From NCBI GenBank assembly GCA_003024785.1, contig PUQB01000333.1:211001-275000 (forward strand): a DNA stretch of 64,000 nucleotides, read 5' to 3'. The translations under genes and the position numbers were made by a program. The notes below the pieces were generated by a model that saw nothing but the letters and a program-made list of their open reading frames with translations, did not search any database and had not been told where the DNA came from. Positions 25,240 to 37,255 of the stretch are shown piece after piece; position 1 is the stretch's first letter; every line of letters starts with the position of its first letter. The DNA comes from Selaginella tamariscina. Taxonomy: Eukaryota > Streptophyta > Lycopodiopsida > Selaginellales > Selaginellaceae.

Positions 25240-25990
25240 TGTCGAAGGAAAATCATTCGGGGACTTGTATGTTCGGGACTTGATGGCTTTAGTGATAGCG
25301 CATCGTAGTAGTCCTTACTAATGATCACACACATGAATAAAAGAATAGAAAAGAAAGGGAAAACATGAGATGAAACTCATGACACGAAAGATACACTAAC
25401 TAATTTTTATATTTCATCATAAGAGCACACACAAAATAATGTCATCACACCTATTTACAAAGTAAGAAGAAACTAGAGACTCTTCTCTATATCTATATGT
25501 GTCCTCTCTCCCAAACCCTTGAGCCTTGGTTCCTTATATACCCAAAATAATATAAAGAATGCATGTAGGGTAGGGTAGGGATGTAAGAGAGGGTGTAAGA
25601 TGGGGGTTACATAAGAATAATGGTAGGGGGTTATGGAAGAAGGTGGGCTTGACCCATAAATGATGGGGGTTATGGAAGAAGGTGGGCTTGACCCATAAAT
25701 GATGGGGGTTATGGAAGAGGGTGACTTGACTTTGACTTGGGAAGGTGACTAGGAAGGTGCATGGAAGAAGACAAAGAAAATGTGCATGGTCAAAGCAGGC
25801 ACTAATCATATGGATTAACATAATAATGTTGACTAGTTTGACCATGCAAGAAAAGACAAAGAAGGTGAATAGTAAAGTGAAATGTAGACGTATAATACGA
25901 GTAGAAGACTAGTATAATACGAGTAGAAGACTAGTCCACTACATGCATACCAGGGGCTACCAAGGTGACGGTCCAAATTTTCCCGTGACA
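25240..25990 (-). repeat. 3' LTR of the 25.2-32.4 kb element
   Basis: TGTCGAAGGAAAATCATTCG ... TTTTCCCGTGACA on the plus strand. It contains a tandem array, about 39-bp unit, of GATGGGGGTTATGGAAGA-type repeats at 25625-25720. The polypurine-like TTTGGGTGGGATTTA on the minus strand lies next to its inner edge. Confidence 0.92.
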
Positions 25991-26049
25991 TAAATCCCAC
26001 CCAAACAACACGCATTGCCACGCGATGCGGGTTGTTTGAAAACTCATAG

Positions 26050-29000
26050 CTACTGTCGAACATGAAAGCGCTTCAACCTGTAACCATTAACCCGTGTGCC
26101 ATGCTGTTCTCCATCCAAGTTTGCAAAAGATATGACCCATTCTTATAAACCTCACAATGATGAAAGGTCCATCCCATCTTGGTAAGAACTTCTTTGAGAA
26201 GGTCTTATCCAATCGACTATCATATCGCATCACTAAATCACCCACCTGAGTGGTCGTTCTCGAATCTTTTATCGAATTTGGCCTTCCACTTCTGCTGCAT
26301 TGCTCCACAAGTTGCAAGGCTTGTCTTCGTGATTCATCCATGCTCTCCAACTGAACCAACCTTGCTTGCAAGTCCTCACCATCTCCAAGCCCATGCTTCA
26401 ATGCTAGACGCAAGCTTGGTATCTCCAGCTCAATTGGGAGTATTGCTTCTATACCATAAACTAATTGAAATGGTGTGTACCTGGTAGCAACTTTGTGTGT
26501 TGTCCTGAAAGCCCAAAGTGCTGCTGGTAACCACTTGTCCCAATCCTTCTTATGATCCACCGCAAGCTTAGCTAATATATTGCACAACACTCCATTCGTT
26601 CGTTCCACCAGTCCATTAGCTTGAGGGTAATAACTTGTTGATTGTCGCCGTGTGATGGACAATTGAGAAAGAAGAAGCTCCACCACTTCATTGCAGAAAT
26701 GAGAACCCTGATCTGTTACTATCTCTAATGGGCACCCAAACCTGGTGACAATGTTCTGGATGATGAAATTTGTTGCGACCTCCTTGGTACAAGCTCGAAC
26801 AGAGACTGCTTCCACCCACCTCGTTAGATAGTCAGTACCCACAATAATGTATCTCTTTTGTGAAGAAGCCACTGGCAAGGGACCAACAAAGTCTATTCCC
26901 CACTTCTCAAATGGACCTGTTGGTAAAATAGGATGCAAAGGTCCCTTGTACAACACTCTTCTTCCAAAAGTCTGACAAACCTGGCAAGTCCGACACCACT
27001 CCTTAACATCCTTGAAGAGGGTCGGCCAATAATATCCTGCATTGACTATCTTCTTGGAAGTGTAGTCGTGTGAGAAGTGTCCACCGCAAAATCCTTCATG
27101 GCATTGCTCCATGATCTGTTTTCTCTCCTGACGACCCACCGCTCGTCGAAGCACACCATCTCGCCCTATCCTATAAAGTAACTCACCCATTACCATATAA
27201 GGTCGAGATTGTCGCATGATCGTCTTCTTCTGGGTTGTTGTACATCCTTCTGGAAACTTCCCATCCATCAAGAAATTGTAGACTTCTTGATAATCCTCCA
27301 TGTCGGGTGAAAGAGCACAAACTTCCAAAGATAATGGAACTTCTCAATGTCACCTTGGTCCAACATTTCTGCTAAACCCGCTCTTGTGCTCTTCTCATGT
27401 TGAAACTCAAAATCATACTCAGCCAAGGTCGTGATCCACCTAGAAAACTTCCCTGTGAGCCCAGGCTTATTGGCAATGTACTTAAGTGTTGCATTGTTGA
27501 TGAGGAAAACAAAGTGGCGCCCCCACAAGTAATGCTTGAACTTCTCCACTGCATATATGATTGCTGCTGCTTGCTTCTCCAACAATGGGTAGTTGAGCTC
27601 TGGCCCTTGTAATTGCCTTCCTGCATAAAAAGGAAACAAGTATCCGCTTCTCCCCTTCTGCATCAGGATCACAGTGATTGAAACTTCTCCAACGCTGAGA
27701 TTGACATAAAATAACTCCTCCCATTTAGGTGCCACCAAAATCGGATGTGAACTTAGTGCGATCTTAAGCCTCTCAAATGATGCTTGGCATGAAGAAGTCC
27801 ATTGAAATGCAACTCCCTTACGAAGTAGCTGGTTCAATGGATATGCCATCTCTGCAAATCCCTCCACAAATCTACGATAGTACCCTGCCAACCCTACAAA
27901 CTTTCGTACCTCCTTGACACAAGTCGGAGTTGGCAACATGAGTAGCTTGTCCACCTTGTCTTGACTTGGCTCAATGCCATCCTTTGAGATCACATGTCCT
28001 ACTAAGGTGCCCTTAGTACTACCAATCTGACATTTTTCCGGGTTCAAGCATCCTTTTGCATCATCCATCCTTTGGAATGCTAGTTGTACCTTCTCCAAGT
28101 GGCTCATCCTATCGCTATAGATGCAAAAGTCATCGAGGTAAACCCTAATGAATGAACCAAGATATGGTTCAAACACCTTGTTCATCAATCGTTGAAACGT
28201 TGCTGGAGCATTTGTGAGTCCAAACGGCATCACCCTATACGCAAAGGTTCCCCATGGTGTGGTGAAGGTAGTCTTCAACTGGTCCTCTTCTCGAATCCTG
28301 ACTTGGAAATACCCAGAGTACCCATCACAAAATGTGTACATCTCATGCCCTGTCACTTCATCAGTATCTCATCCATGAAAGGAATGGGGTGATGATCTCG
28401 ATGTGTGCCATCATTTAATCGTTTGAAGTTGACACAAACTCGCCACTTACCATTTTTCTTTGGGGCTACCACCACAGGAGAAACCCAATCTGACGTTTCC
28501 ACCTTAAAAATGAAATCCGAACGCTGTAGCTTCATGAGCTCCTCATAAACTATGCTCTGTTTCAAAGGACCCATCCTATAAGCCTTTTGTGCAACTCCCT
28601 TCATACCTGGTTTAAGTGGGATCTCATGTTGCACAATATCTACTTGACGAAGCTCCTCATATGATGTCGCAAACAACTTGGGGAACTTCAATAGCATGCT
28701 CATGTATTGCTCCTTCTCCTCAGGAGTCAAACTTGAACTAAGCATCTTCTCCAAAAGAGCTCGTCGCTCCACTTCCTTTGCCTCAAACTTGTTGCCACTA
28801 CTTGCTTCCTGCCCCTTTTCAACAACCCCTACTACCCCTCCTTGAGCCTCCTGCTCCTGGGTGAGTTGTTGATCATAGACCTCATGTCTATCGTGAGGCT
28901 CCACACGCGTAGCAACCTTAGGAATCGCCTTGAGGGCATACAATTCCTTCTCCTCTTGCTCACTCTCAGAATCTGAGGTTGTCACCTCACTATTACTGCT

Positions 29001-29718
29001 AGAATCATATTCCTCACTGGAAGATGACTCCTCATCTACAACCTTTGTTGTGTTCTCCTTGATGGCTATTGTCACTCGTCTTGACTTATGACCAATAGTC
29101 ATCTCCCCCTTTTTCCAATAATTCTTAGCATCAACCTTATAAAGCCAAGGTCGACCCAAGATCATAGGATAACCATGTGCATCCCGTCGTAGTTGCATGA
29201 CATGCACATCTATAGAGGTAGTTATCCCGTGCACTGTGATCGGCAAGTCAATAATCATTCCAACTGGCTTGACACGTCGATCATCTGCCACCCTAATCCT
29301 CCAATTGAGGTTGGTTGCACTTGAGACCAAGTTTCTCCATCAACCAGCTACTCATGACATTGATCTCTGCACCACCATCTACTAAAACACGTTGCACACG
29401 CATTCCATCTACTACCACATCCACAATTGGTGCCACGGCATTCGTATTGGATTCTCTTGTTATCACTTGTACATTTCGCATCACCTCATCCTCACCACTA
29501 GGACGTACCTTCTTTGCACGAGTACTAATCCCTTGTCGAAGCTCTCTCCTCAAGCTTGGGCATTTTGACAATAATTGTGCAACTGTAATGTTGGCACGAG
29601 TATCTCCTAGATCCTCGACAATTGAATATTCCTTCTGCCCCTTGCCAATCCCCATATCCTGTATACCAACCTTACGTCGTGGCTTGGTACCTTCCTTCCT
29701 TTTTCTTCTTGCTTGCAC
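26050..29718 (-). CDS. pol: Pol polyprotein: protease, RT, RNase H, integrase
   Basis: Replication enzymes of the young element. Protease around 29293-29450 has VLVDGGAEINVMSS. RT spans about 27950-28560 with MPFGLTNAPATFQR and the catalytic YLDDF box. RNase H is at about 27350-27750 (LNYPLLEKQAAAIIYAVEKF). Integrase (26087-27100) has the zinc-binding HEGFCGGHFS...CRTCQVCQ and a DDE core (GIDFVGPLP, VTDQGSHFCNE, ERTNG). The C-terminus GTRVNGYRLKRF stops at 26050. The reading crosses several one-base frame changes (near 29310, 28354, 27290 and 26100) although each segment is otherwise intact and the LTRs are near-identical. These are likely sequence errors or recent hits. I list it as coding with that caveat. 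Confidence 0.8.
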
Positions 29719-30756
29719 GTGTCTCCACTTGTTCAGGTTGCTCCACTTGTTGCTCCCCTCTGGCTCTCTTAAGACCTAAGAGATCCAAGTCACCTTGCTC
29801 GGTTGTTAACTCCACCAAATGAACACTAGGTTGGTCCCTCTGTTGTGGTGCAGGAGTTGATTGAGGTTTCTGAGGACACTCATTTGCATAGTGTCCCACC
29901 TGTTTACATGTAAAACATGTCACCTGTGGTCGTGGTTGTTGACATTCAGTGGCATAGTGACCTTGTTGTTTACAAATGTAACAAGTGACATTAGCTCGAT
30001 CCCTAGGTGGCCTTGGAGGTTTTGGTCCTGTTGGCTTTGCTTGAAGCAAATGCAACTTGAGTTCGTTGAGATCTGAAGTTAATTTGGCAATACTACTCTC
30101 CAACTCAGATGATTTGACTGGAACGGTTGCAGGAATCACAACTTGGGGTGTTTGTAGAATTGGTGCCAACCTTGGTTGTGGTGCTACGTTGAGATTGAGG
30201 CTTCATCAGGATCCATGAGAAGTGCCTCCTTTTTCATAGCAATCTTCACAGCTTCCTGCAAGTTACTAGGCTCTTTGTTCTTTACCTTCTGGCGTAATAC
30301 CGGCTTCAATCCAGTAAGAAACTTGTTGAACACCAATGCATCTATCCCCACAGCTGGTTTGGACTCCTTGGATGCATCCTCCTGTCCTTCGGAGGCCTCC
30401 ACTCCCAAACCACTTCGTAGCTTACATTGGAGTTCCAACACACGCTCACTGAATGCCTTGACACTCTCTTCTTCACTTTGCCTCAATTGATCCAATTGCT
30501 TCATGACCTCATCCAATGTCTCTGGCTTTCCATACTCTCCTAGAAAAGCCTCACTCAACCTCTCCCAACTAGCCTTAACATCACTAGTTTGACGTTCAAA
30601 CCACTTCAATGCTCCATCCTCCAAAAAGGATGGTAGAAGTTCTGCCCAAGTGGTAGAACTTCTATCTCCATTCGAAATGCATGCTCGCTTAAATGAACGT
30701 AAATACCGATCTGCATCCTCATTTTGCAGACCATGATATACTGGAATAGACACCAT
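29672..30756 (-). CDS. gag: Gag with tandem CCHC zinc knuckles
   Basis: Structural capsid/nucleocapsid protein of the young element. The start MVSIPVYHGLQNEDADRYLR is at 30754-30756, 2 nt after the stop of the upstream RNase H ORF. The capsid part has ALKWFERQTSDVKASWERLS and FLTGLKPVLRQKVKNKEP. After a one-base frame change near 30180 come two knuckles, CYICKQQGHYATEC and CFTCKQVGHYANEC, and a basic tail (RASKKKKEGR) that overlaps the protease frame. Everything expected of a functional Gag is present apart from the frame change. Confidence 0.82.
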
Positions 30757-30758
30757 CT

Positions 30759-31214
30759 TTACAAGTGTAAAAATGGCAAAGGTTTCACCTGATTACAAGT
30801 AGATGAAGAGACGTCACTTTGACGAGGCAATGCCCCCCTCTGTGCAAGCTCGTCAGCCTCTAGATTCTCTCTTCGAGGAACGTGCTTTATCTCAAAAGTG
30901 TCGAATCCCCTTTTGAGATCTTGAACACGCTCAGAAAGCACCAACAACTCAGGCTTTCTCACTTTCCACTGACCTTGCACTTGGTTCACCACCAACTTAG
31001 AGTCACCAATCGCAACCACGTTTTTCGCTCCTTGTTTCCTTGCCTCCTTCAATCCTCGAATCAATGCAGAATACTCCGCTTGATTGCAAGAATTAGCACT
31101 AGAAGTTGGCTCAGAAATTTTGATTCGCTTCCCTACTGGATCAGTTAGCACGACCCCTACACTCGCAACTTGCTTCTTTGGCTTGTATGCTCCATCAAAG
31201 TTGACTTGCCACAT
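30759..31214 (-). CDS. Additional RNase H-like ORF ahead of gag
   Basis: A 151-aa ORF (ATG at 31212-31214) with a complete RNase H fold signature of the RVT_3/plant type: VNFDGAYKP (first Asp), AEYSALIRGLKEA (Glu), AIGDSKLVVNQVQGQWKV (second Asp) and NLEADELAQRGA (last Asp). The element already has the usual RNase H after RT. This one stands 5' of gag, and its TAA stop is separated from the gag ATG by two bases, which suggests coupled translation. Dual RNase H is known in some plant Ty3/gypsy elements, but there the second copy lies within pol. It may have been captured from a LINE or host RNase H-like gene. All four acidic residues are kept, so it is probably active. Confidence 0.8.
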   Translation of the reverse strand: MWQVNFDGAYKPKKQVASVGVVLTDPVGKRIKISEPTSSANSCNQAEYSALIRGLKEARKQGAKNVVAIGDSKLVVNQVQGQWKVRKPELLVLSERVQDLKRGFDTFEIKHVPRRENLEADELAQRGALPRQSDVSSSTCNQVKPLPFLHL

Positions 31215-31260
31215 TAACAAGCACAACCGAACCTCTCACAACGCGCGCAATACTCTTGCT

Positions 31261-31635
31261 TCACCAAACTCCACACTCCACAAGATTCCCAAAGACTTGG
31301 ATGAATCCACGAGATATTGTCACGACTGCGATGTGAGGATCAATGTATGGAAGATCCATACACAAACGATGTGCCTCATCGATATCACCACTATCACATG
31401 GGTGCCAAATCTTGATCCATGCTCGATTCACCTCTCGCCTCCTCAAAAGCACATTCGCAATTGCAAGTTGTATTCCAAACTTGAATTCTTCAAATCCCCA
31501 CGCTTGAATGACCACCAACTTGTTATTTAAAGCAAACCCATGTGGATGCTCAAAACAACACTTCAATATTTGATTTTGAAGAGACCTTGAAAGTTGAAAG
31601 AACCTTCTCCAGAAAGGACGCTCAGGCTCATTCAT
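31261..31635 (-). CDS. Short ORF of unknown function at the element's 5' end
   Basis: A 124-aa ORF starting MNEPERPFWRRFFQLSRS, 44 nt inside the 5' LTR and upstream of the RNase H ORF. It is rich in W, F and R. I recognise no motif. It could be an element-specific leader protein, or 5' sequence carried with the captured RNase H. The lack of a known family keeps confidence low, though it is open throughout. Confidence 0.35.
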   Translation of the reverse strand: MNEPERPFWRRFFQLSRSLQNQILKCCFEHPHGFALNNKLVVIQAWGFEEFKFGIQLAIANVLLRRREVNRAWIKIWHPCDSGDIDEAHRLCMDLPYIDPHIAVVTISRGFIQVFGNLVECGVW

Positions 31636-31678
31636 AAATAATGCACATTAGCATTCCACGCTCACCGCACCAAAAACA

Positions 31679-32425
31679 TGTCGAAGGAAAATCATTCGGG
31701 ACTCGTATGTTCGGGACTTGATGGCTTTAGTGATAGCGCATCGTAGTAGTCCTTGCTAATGATACACACATGAATAAAAGAATAGAAAGAAAGGGAAAAC
31801 ATGAGATGAAACTCATGACACGAAAGATACACTAACTAATTTTTATATTTCATCATAGAGCACACACAAAATAATGTCATCACACCTATTTACAAAGTAA
31901 GAAGAAACTAGAGACTCTTCTCTATATCTATATGTGTCCTCTCTTCCCAAACCCTTGAGCCTTGGTTCCTTATATACCCAAAATAATATAAAGAATGCAT
32001 GTAGGGTAGGGTAGGGATGTAAGAGAGGGTGTAAGATGGGGGTTACATAAGAATAATGGTAGGGGGTTATGGAAGAAGGTGGGCTTGACCCATAAATGAT
32101 GGGGGTTATGGAAGAAGGTGGGCTTGACCCATAAATGATGGGGGTTATGGAAGAGGGTGACTTGACTTTGACTTGGGAAGGTGACTAGGAAGGTGCATGG
32201 AAGAAGACAAAGAAAATGTGCATGGTCAAAGCAGGCACTAATCATATGGATTAACATAATAATGTTGACTAGTTTGACCATGCAAGAAAAGACAAAGAAG
32301 GTGAATAGTAAAGTGAAATGTAGACGTATAATACGAGTAGAAGACTAGTATAATACGAGTAGAAGACTAGTCCACTACATGCATACCAGGGGCTACCAAG
32401 GTGACGGTCCAAATTTTCCATGACA
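31679..32425 (-). repeat. 5' LTR of the 25.2-32.4 kb element
   Basis: Near-identical direct repeat of 25240-25990, including the tandem GGGGGTTATGGAAGA units. Inside it on the minus strand, TTTTTGGTGCGGTGAGCG follows the LTR after a few bases as a candidate primer-binding site; I could not assign the tRNA. Confidence 0.92.
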
Positions 32426-33044
32426 ACGTGCATAAGTTGAACAGTGTTGAACTGAGAATAACCATAACAAGCTAAGTGCATTCGCATGTACCTTAAACAA
32501 GAAGGCACATGCATGATGGATGCAATTCCACGAGGTAAATGAGGGAGCTTAGTGGGACACCACTCGGAGAGCATTCTTGAACACTTTCCAAGAAGAAAAG
32601 AGCTAAGAAGAGGTAATTCATAAATTGACTAACCTAAAAAAAGAAAGTAGAGAGTCTGTCAATGACTACACGATCCGCATGCTGGGATATATTGTCCGAC
32701 TCAGAGATCCATTGATCGACCTCACCAAGAAGATGTGGTACTAAAAGGGACTATGGCTGGAGATCTACAAGTGGATGACAACCGAATTTCAACAAGTTAC
32801 TTTGGTATGCCAAGAAGGTAGAGAAATGGGAAGTTGAGAGGCATTCAAGAAAGTAAGACATAAGACAAATCCAGAGGCAAAGGGGTGAATGACACAACCA
32901 TGGACAAGGAAAACCTCTTGGACAACACGAGGGCTGCACGAAGGGAGCAACATCTAGGAACCAAAGAGCGAGGACAACAAGCAGTCACAATGACAACCAA
33001 ATGAAAGTTGGAGCTAGACATGGATAACCAACATAACCATGTAT
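32426..33044 (+). pseudogene. Gag fragment of the host element
   Basis: Plus-strand reading gives NDYTIRMLGYIVRLRDP and LTKKMWY with stops between. It is homologous to the minus-strand gag relic at about 34640-34960 of the neighbouring related element. It joins upstream across the young element's insertion to 24293-25239. It is too broken to encode protein. Confidence 0.65.
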
Positions 33045-36000
33045 TGTCGGGGACTTCGCAGGCCAGATGTGGTGCTTGTTATGAAGTCTCGGTGGTCGCA
33101 AGGATGCTATGGATAGTGTCCAATTTGGGGTCTGCGCAGGCTAGTCGGCCTTACCTCGGGAGTACTTGAAGGTGCTGAATGGCCTTTACTCGGATGCTGC
33201 GAGGGTCTGTGTACAGGGGTGGGGAAGTTCTCATGGAGCAATGCCACTTGGTGGCAAAGTATGTTGTTGGGCCTAGGAGCGGAACAAAAAAAGTATCACC
33301 GGAGAGATGGTGATCAGAAGGAATATGTATTTATATATGGTGCCTGCTTGAGTACAAACTACCTCAGGAAGGTGAAGCAAGATACAAGACAAAAACTCTA
33401 CTAAAAGGACCCCGACCCACTACCAGCCTCCTACTTATATAGTGGGTCACCTAGCGCTAGACCCTAGGTACAGATGGCATTCCCTCACTGGTCTGCCGCC
33501 ATGTGACAGAGTCCTGTCTGTCACATTTATTCGCCTCCCTTATGTGTGTTGTCCTAAGCACCCTTGGTAGTTGATCTAGATGATTGGATCTATGCTTGGT
33601 TATGCTGCCGCTTGACAACTGTCGCTGTCAGTCCATACTGTTTACCTTCCTTGCTCGGCGCTTCGTCTTGGCTAATCCATGCGGCCGAGCCCCATATAGC
33701 GTGGCCAATGAGAATGGCCACTTTGTCTCATCAATGCCTTGGCCTCCCCTATGCTAACTACGAGGTGTTCCTACATCCTCGTGTTTCCCCCTACTGCTTA
33801 GCTTTGGTTGGGCTCTGTCGGCCCTTGGGTGGATGGTAGTTTGGCGCACCTCCTCGCCCACTCCTCAACCTCAAGGTTTACCACTCATTCCTTCTTGTGT
33901 CATGTTCTTCCCTGCTATCCTAACCTGGTAATAGCATCGTTACTTAGTTGGCTTGCGGCATGGGGATTGGTGTCGAGCCAGTTGGGGTCTATTGTTTGCC
34001 ACCCTCACGGTGCCAAGTGCTTGCGCTTCCAACATTGGCTTGATCAACAATATCCAGGAGCACCAGTAGAGTAGGTTCTAGCCACCGCATAGGGTGTAAG
34101 TCATCGTTCAATGTTTTGGTTGCCTATCCTTGTCATTGTATCTTGGTTAGTAGGGCTGTCGCTCCACCTCCAATTTGTGGTCTCCTGACCGTGACCTCCT
34201 ATGAGGTTGGTTGTTCTCATCCATTCTACACCCATAACTCCACCAACTCTTTGTGTCCTCCCCTGCTTTTTGTTCTACTGCTAATGTGGTTGCCTGTGGC
34301 GGCTTATTACTTAGGATCTCAGTCAGTCAATAGCAATTGTCCTGTGGGACCTGCAAAACATTACATACTCGACAGTAGTACTTATCTCCACATGCAGTGT
34401 ATCCCAATTGGGCAAGTGTTGCAATTAGGTCCTCCTTTCGTGCCGCTGCCTTGTGGGCCTCCCCTCCCTGTGGTTGTTGTGATCTTTGGTTCTCGACCAC
34501 CATTTTTCTGCGGCCTTTGACCCATTCGAGAGGTTCTACTTGTTCATGATGGTGTCATTTGCCCCCTTGATGTCTAATTTGTTATGTGTCTTCTTCTTTT
34601 GACGTCTCTCGGCTTCCCGCTTTTTTGCTTTCTTGGCATACTAAGTAACTTGTCAAACGTCCGATCATCATCCATCTCAATTCACTTGCGGATCTTCTGT
34701 CGCAATCCCTTCCAGTACCACATCTTTTGGGTTAGGTTGATGGGGGATCCCTTAACCAGGTGATGTACCCAAGCATGTAGACCGTGTATTCATCAATGAC
34801 TCTCATGCTTTCTACTTCAGATTAGTTAGCTTATGAATTACGTCTTCTCCACTTTTCTCCTCTTGGAAGGTGTTCAAAAATGCCCTCTACATGATTTCCC
34901 AGTGAGCTCCTTCGTTTGCCTCGTGGAATTACATCCACCAAGCGTATGCCTTTCTTGTCTAGAGTGCATTGCAATTGCACTCAACTTTTTGTAGTTGTCG
35001 TTCATGCTTCTCAGCTTGCACACATGCTCGAACTTGTGGATATGCTAGTTGGATTTTCACCCCTGCTCCTCAGAACGCGGGTAAGGTACTATTTGTTTGT
35101 CCTACATCTGATTGAGTGTGCGGGCTATTAAGGTCACCGGATCCACTCCCATGGTGCCCTTGGGCTTGAGAGGTGGCTCCGATTTGGACCCTCCATTTCA
35201 AATGTGCTGTAGTCCACGTCTCAGTATCCTGCAGGTACCTTCTTTCTCCCTCGCACCCCACCATTCGATTGAGGGTTGGTGAAGAGGATGGGCTCCTCCC
35301 GACTGTCCCTTGAGGGTGAGACTAGCCTGATGGCAGTGAGTGAGGCATATCTTGACTGGACGGTTTCCCTTATCCAACAGGTGGCTTGGTTGGACCATGT
35401 AACCTTGCAGAATCCCTTGCTGTGTTGGACAGTATTGGTTGCAGGGCGGATTCTCTCACCCCGAGACAGTATCCCCTCATCTTATGTTGTTTGTGGCAAT
35501 CTTTGCAAAATCCCCTTGTGTGGCTGCTATGGTCTTGCTTGCTTGGGCAGATTTCCCTTGCCCTAGGAGGAATCCTCTCGTCCCTTGCCCAAAGTGACCA
35601 CTATGTGATCCCCCTTACTAGCACCTCCTCCTAGTCTGTCAAATTGTCAACGTCCAATCACCTTCATGCGGGTGGTCTTCCCGTGTGTAAGCCCAGCCTT
35701 TTGGAGCCTCGAGCCGCCTTCTTGTACTCACCCTAGCCTGCTGTGCATCCGACCGACTGAACTCTTGGTGCAGAGGTTTCTTTGTTGGTGTCAGTGCCCC
35801 TCCCTATGAGGGCCTTCCGGATGAGGCTCTTCCTCGCCTCTTTTTGCCATCCACGATCCACTTGCCTTACCCTACTGGGTGATGGCGGCCATGGGTCTCC
35901 TACCTTGCATCCCTCAAAAATTGGCCACGCAAAACCTCTGGCTCTCGTCCCCTATCATACTTGTGCTATTGTTGCCAGCCACTTTTTTGCCTCTAGCAAG

Positions 36001-37255
36001 GCATTCCCTCTCATGGGTTCTTTTGCATGAGGTTTTCTCCTTAGGGGTACTCGTCAAATACTGGTTCATCTCTCTGGTGTGGGGCTCATCATAGCCATCA
36101 TTTCACCTACGTCAAGAGGGGATGCTTCCCTCATCCTGCCATTCGTCTCAGTCTACGTCATAGGCCATTGCCGGGTGTGTCGCTCGTCCAGGTGTGCTCC
36201 TCCTTGCACATTCTTACACCTGGGATTTCATTAGGGTATGCTAGGGGTTCTTTGTACCTTTGCGGCTTGCGACCGAATTTTGGTGTTGTGTTGGACTTTC
36301 CGCTTCTTGGAGGTTCGGCCATGTGGTGTTTGCATCATGCCCTTGGACAGGAGGCTAGCTGACTATGGCATTTGGGGTACCTCCCTACCCTCCATAAGCC
36401 CTCTCCCAAACCAACCTGGCACATCTTCTTGGCCAGTTGGTACTCATATTTCCAATTGTTTAAACAAGTTAGCCCCGACTCTTTGATATCTCCTCCGGGC
36501 CACAACTCTACTTGCTACAGTGAACTCCATCCGCATGTAGTTAATACCCCTCCATGGTCGCACAAATGATCATTGGGGACTTCATAGGCCAATGTGAGGT
36601 GACTATGAAGCCTTGGTGGTGCGCCATGACGTGTTGCCAATCCCAGTCCCGGGTTCTGCACCAGCTATCCAGTCTTTACCTCAAGAGGTGTTGGAAGGTG
36701 TGGTGATGGCCTCTACTAAACGCCACGAGGGTCCATGTACAAATGAGTAAGGGTCCTTTAGGGCAAGCTGCTGCCTCCTGGACGATATAACCAGATGAGG
36801 AGGGGGAAAGAGAGAAGGACGATACGGCAGAAAATGCAGTAGACAAAGAGGAGATCTATATATATATGCTTGACGAGATACAAGAGGGCCCCTTCCCCCA
36901 GGGATGGTGGAATTAGATACAAAGAAGAAGACGGACTAAAAGGACCCTGACCACTACTTCCTTCCTGCTTATATAGTAGTTCAGTTGGTGCTAGACCCTA
37001 GGTCTAGGTGGTGCTCCCCTACTGGTCTGTTGTCTTGTGACCGAGTTATGTCCTATGGCATTCATGCGCCTCCTTTGCGCGTGTTGTCTCGTGTACTATG
37101 GTAGCTGGTCTGAACGATTGGATCTAGCTTGCTGATAGCACCACCTAACAATTGTCAGTATCAGTTAGTACTTGTTGTACCCTTCTGGCTCGGCCGTTCG
37201 GCCTTGCTGTTCGATCGCACTGGCTAGCGGTTTGACAGTGGTCATACCACCATCA
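33045..37255 (-). mobile_element. Non-autonomous LTR element related to the host element
   Basis: Bounded by related direct LTRs at 33045-33733 and about 36569-37255. On the minus strand they share ACTATATAAG(C/T)AGGA promoter sequence and GGGTCCTTTTAGT, and end GAAGTCCCC(G/A)A. The inside (33734-36568) holds a gag relic near 34640-34960 and no pol motif, so it is non-autonomous or internally deleted. It lies inside the host element between gag and pol, in opposite orientation. I found no target duplication (TGTAT left, ACTAG right). Longer plus-strand open frames here are shadows. Confidence 0.7.

Larger units (their letters stand above)
25240..32425 (-). mobile_element. Young Ty3/gypsy element with an extra RNase H ORF before gag
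   Basis: LTRs at 25240-25990 and 31679-32425 are nearly identical by eye, differing by a few substitutions and single-base indels. Flanks share ACGT on both sides. Order on the minus strand: short ORF, RNase H-like ORF, gag, double zinc knuckle, protease, RT, RNase H, integrase. It inserted into the host element, whose gag leader continues across the site (ACTAGCACGT / ACGTGCATAAG). The host relative at about 35050 has the uninterrupted equivalent. The protein order lacks a chromodomain and ends at VNGYRLKRF, consistent with a non-chromovirus plant lineage. Confidence 0.88.

Noticed and set aside
25625-25720. CRISPR-like array
   Set aside because: Units are adjacent without unique spacers and lie inside a plant LTR; same for the ATCCTGTAGG runs at 19030 and 24130.
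33564-36569. Several plus-strand open frames of 60-134 codons
   Set aside because: They are antisense to a minus-strand LTR element whose alignment with the host element explains the sequence; peptides show no domain.
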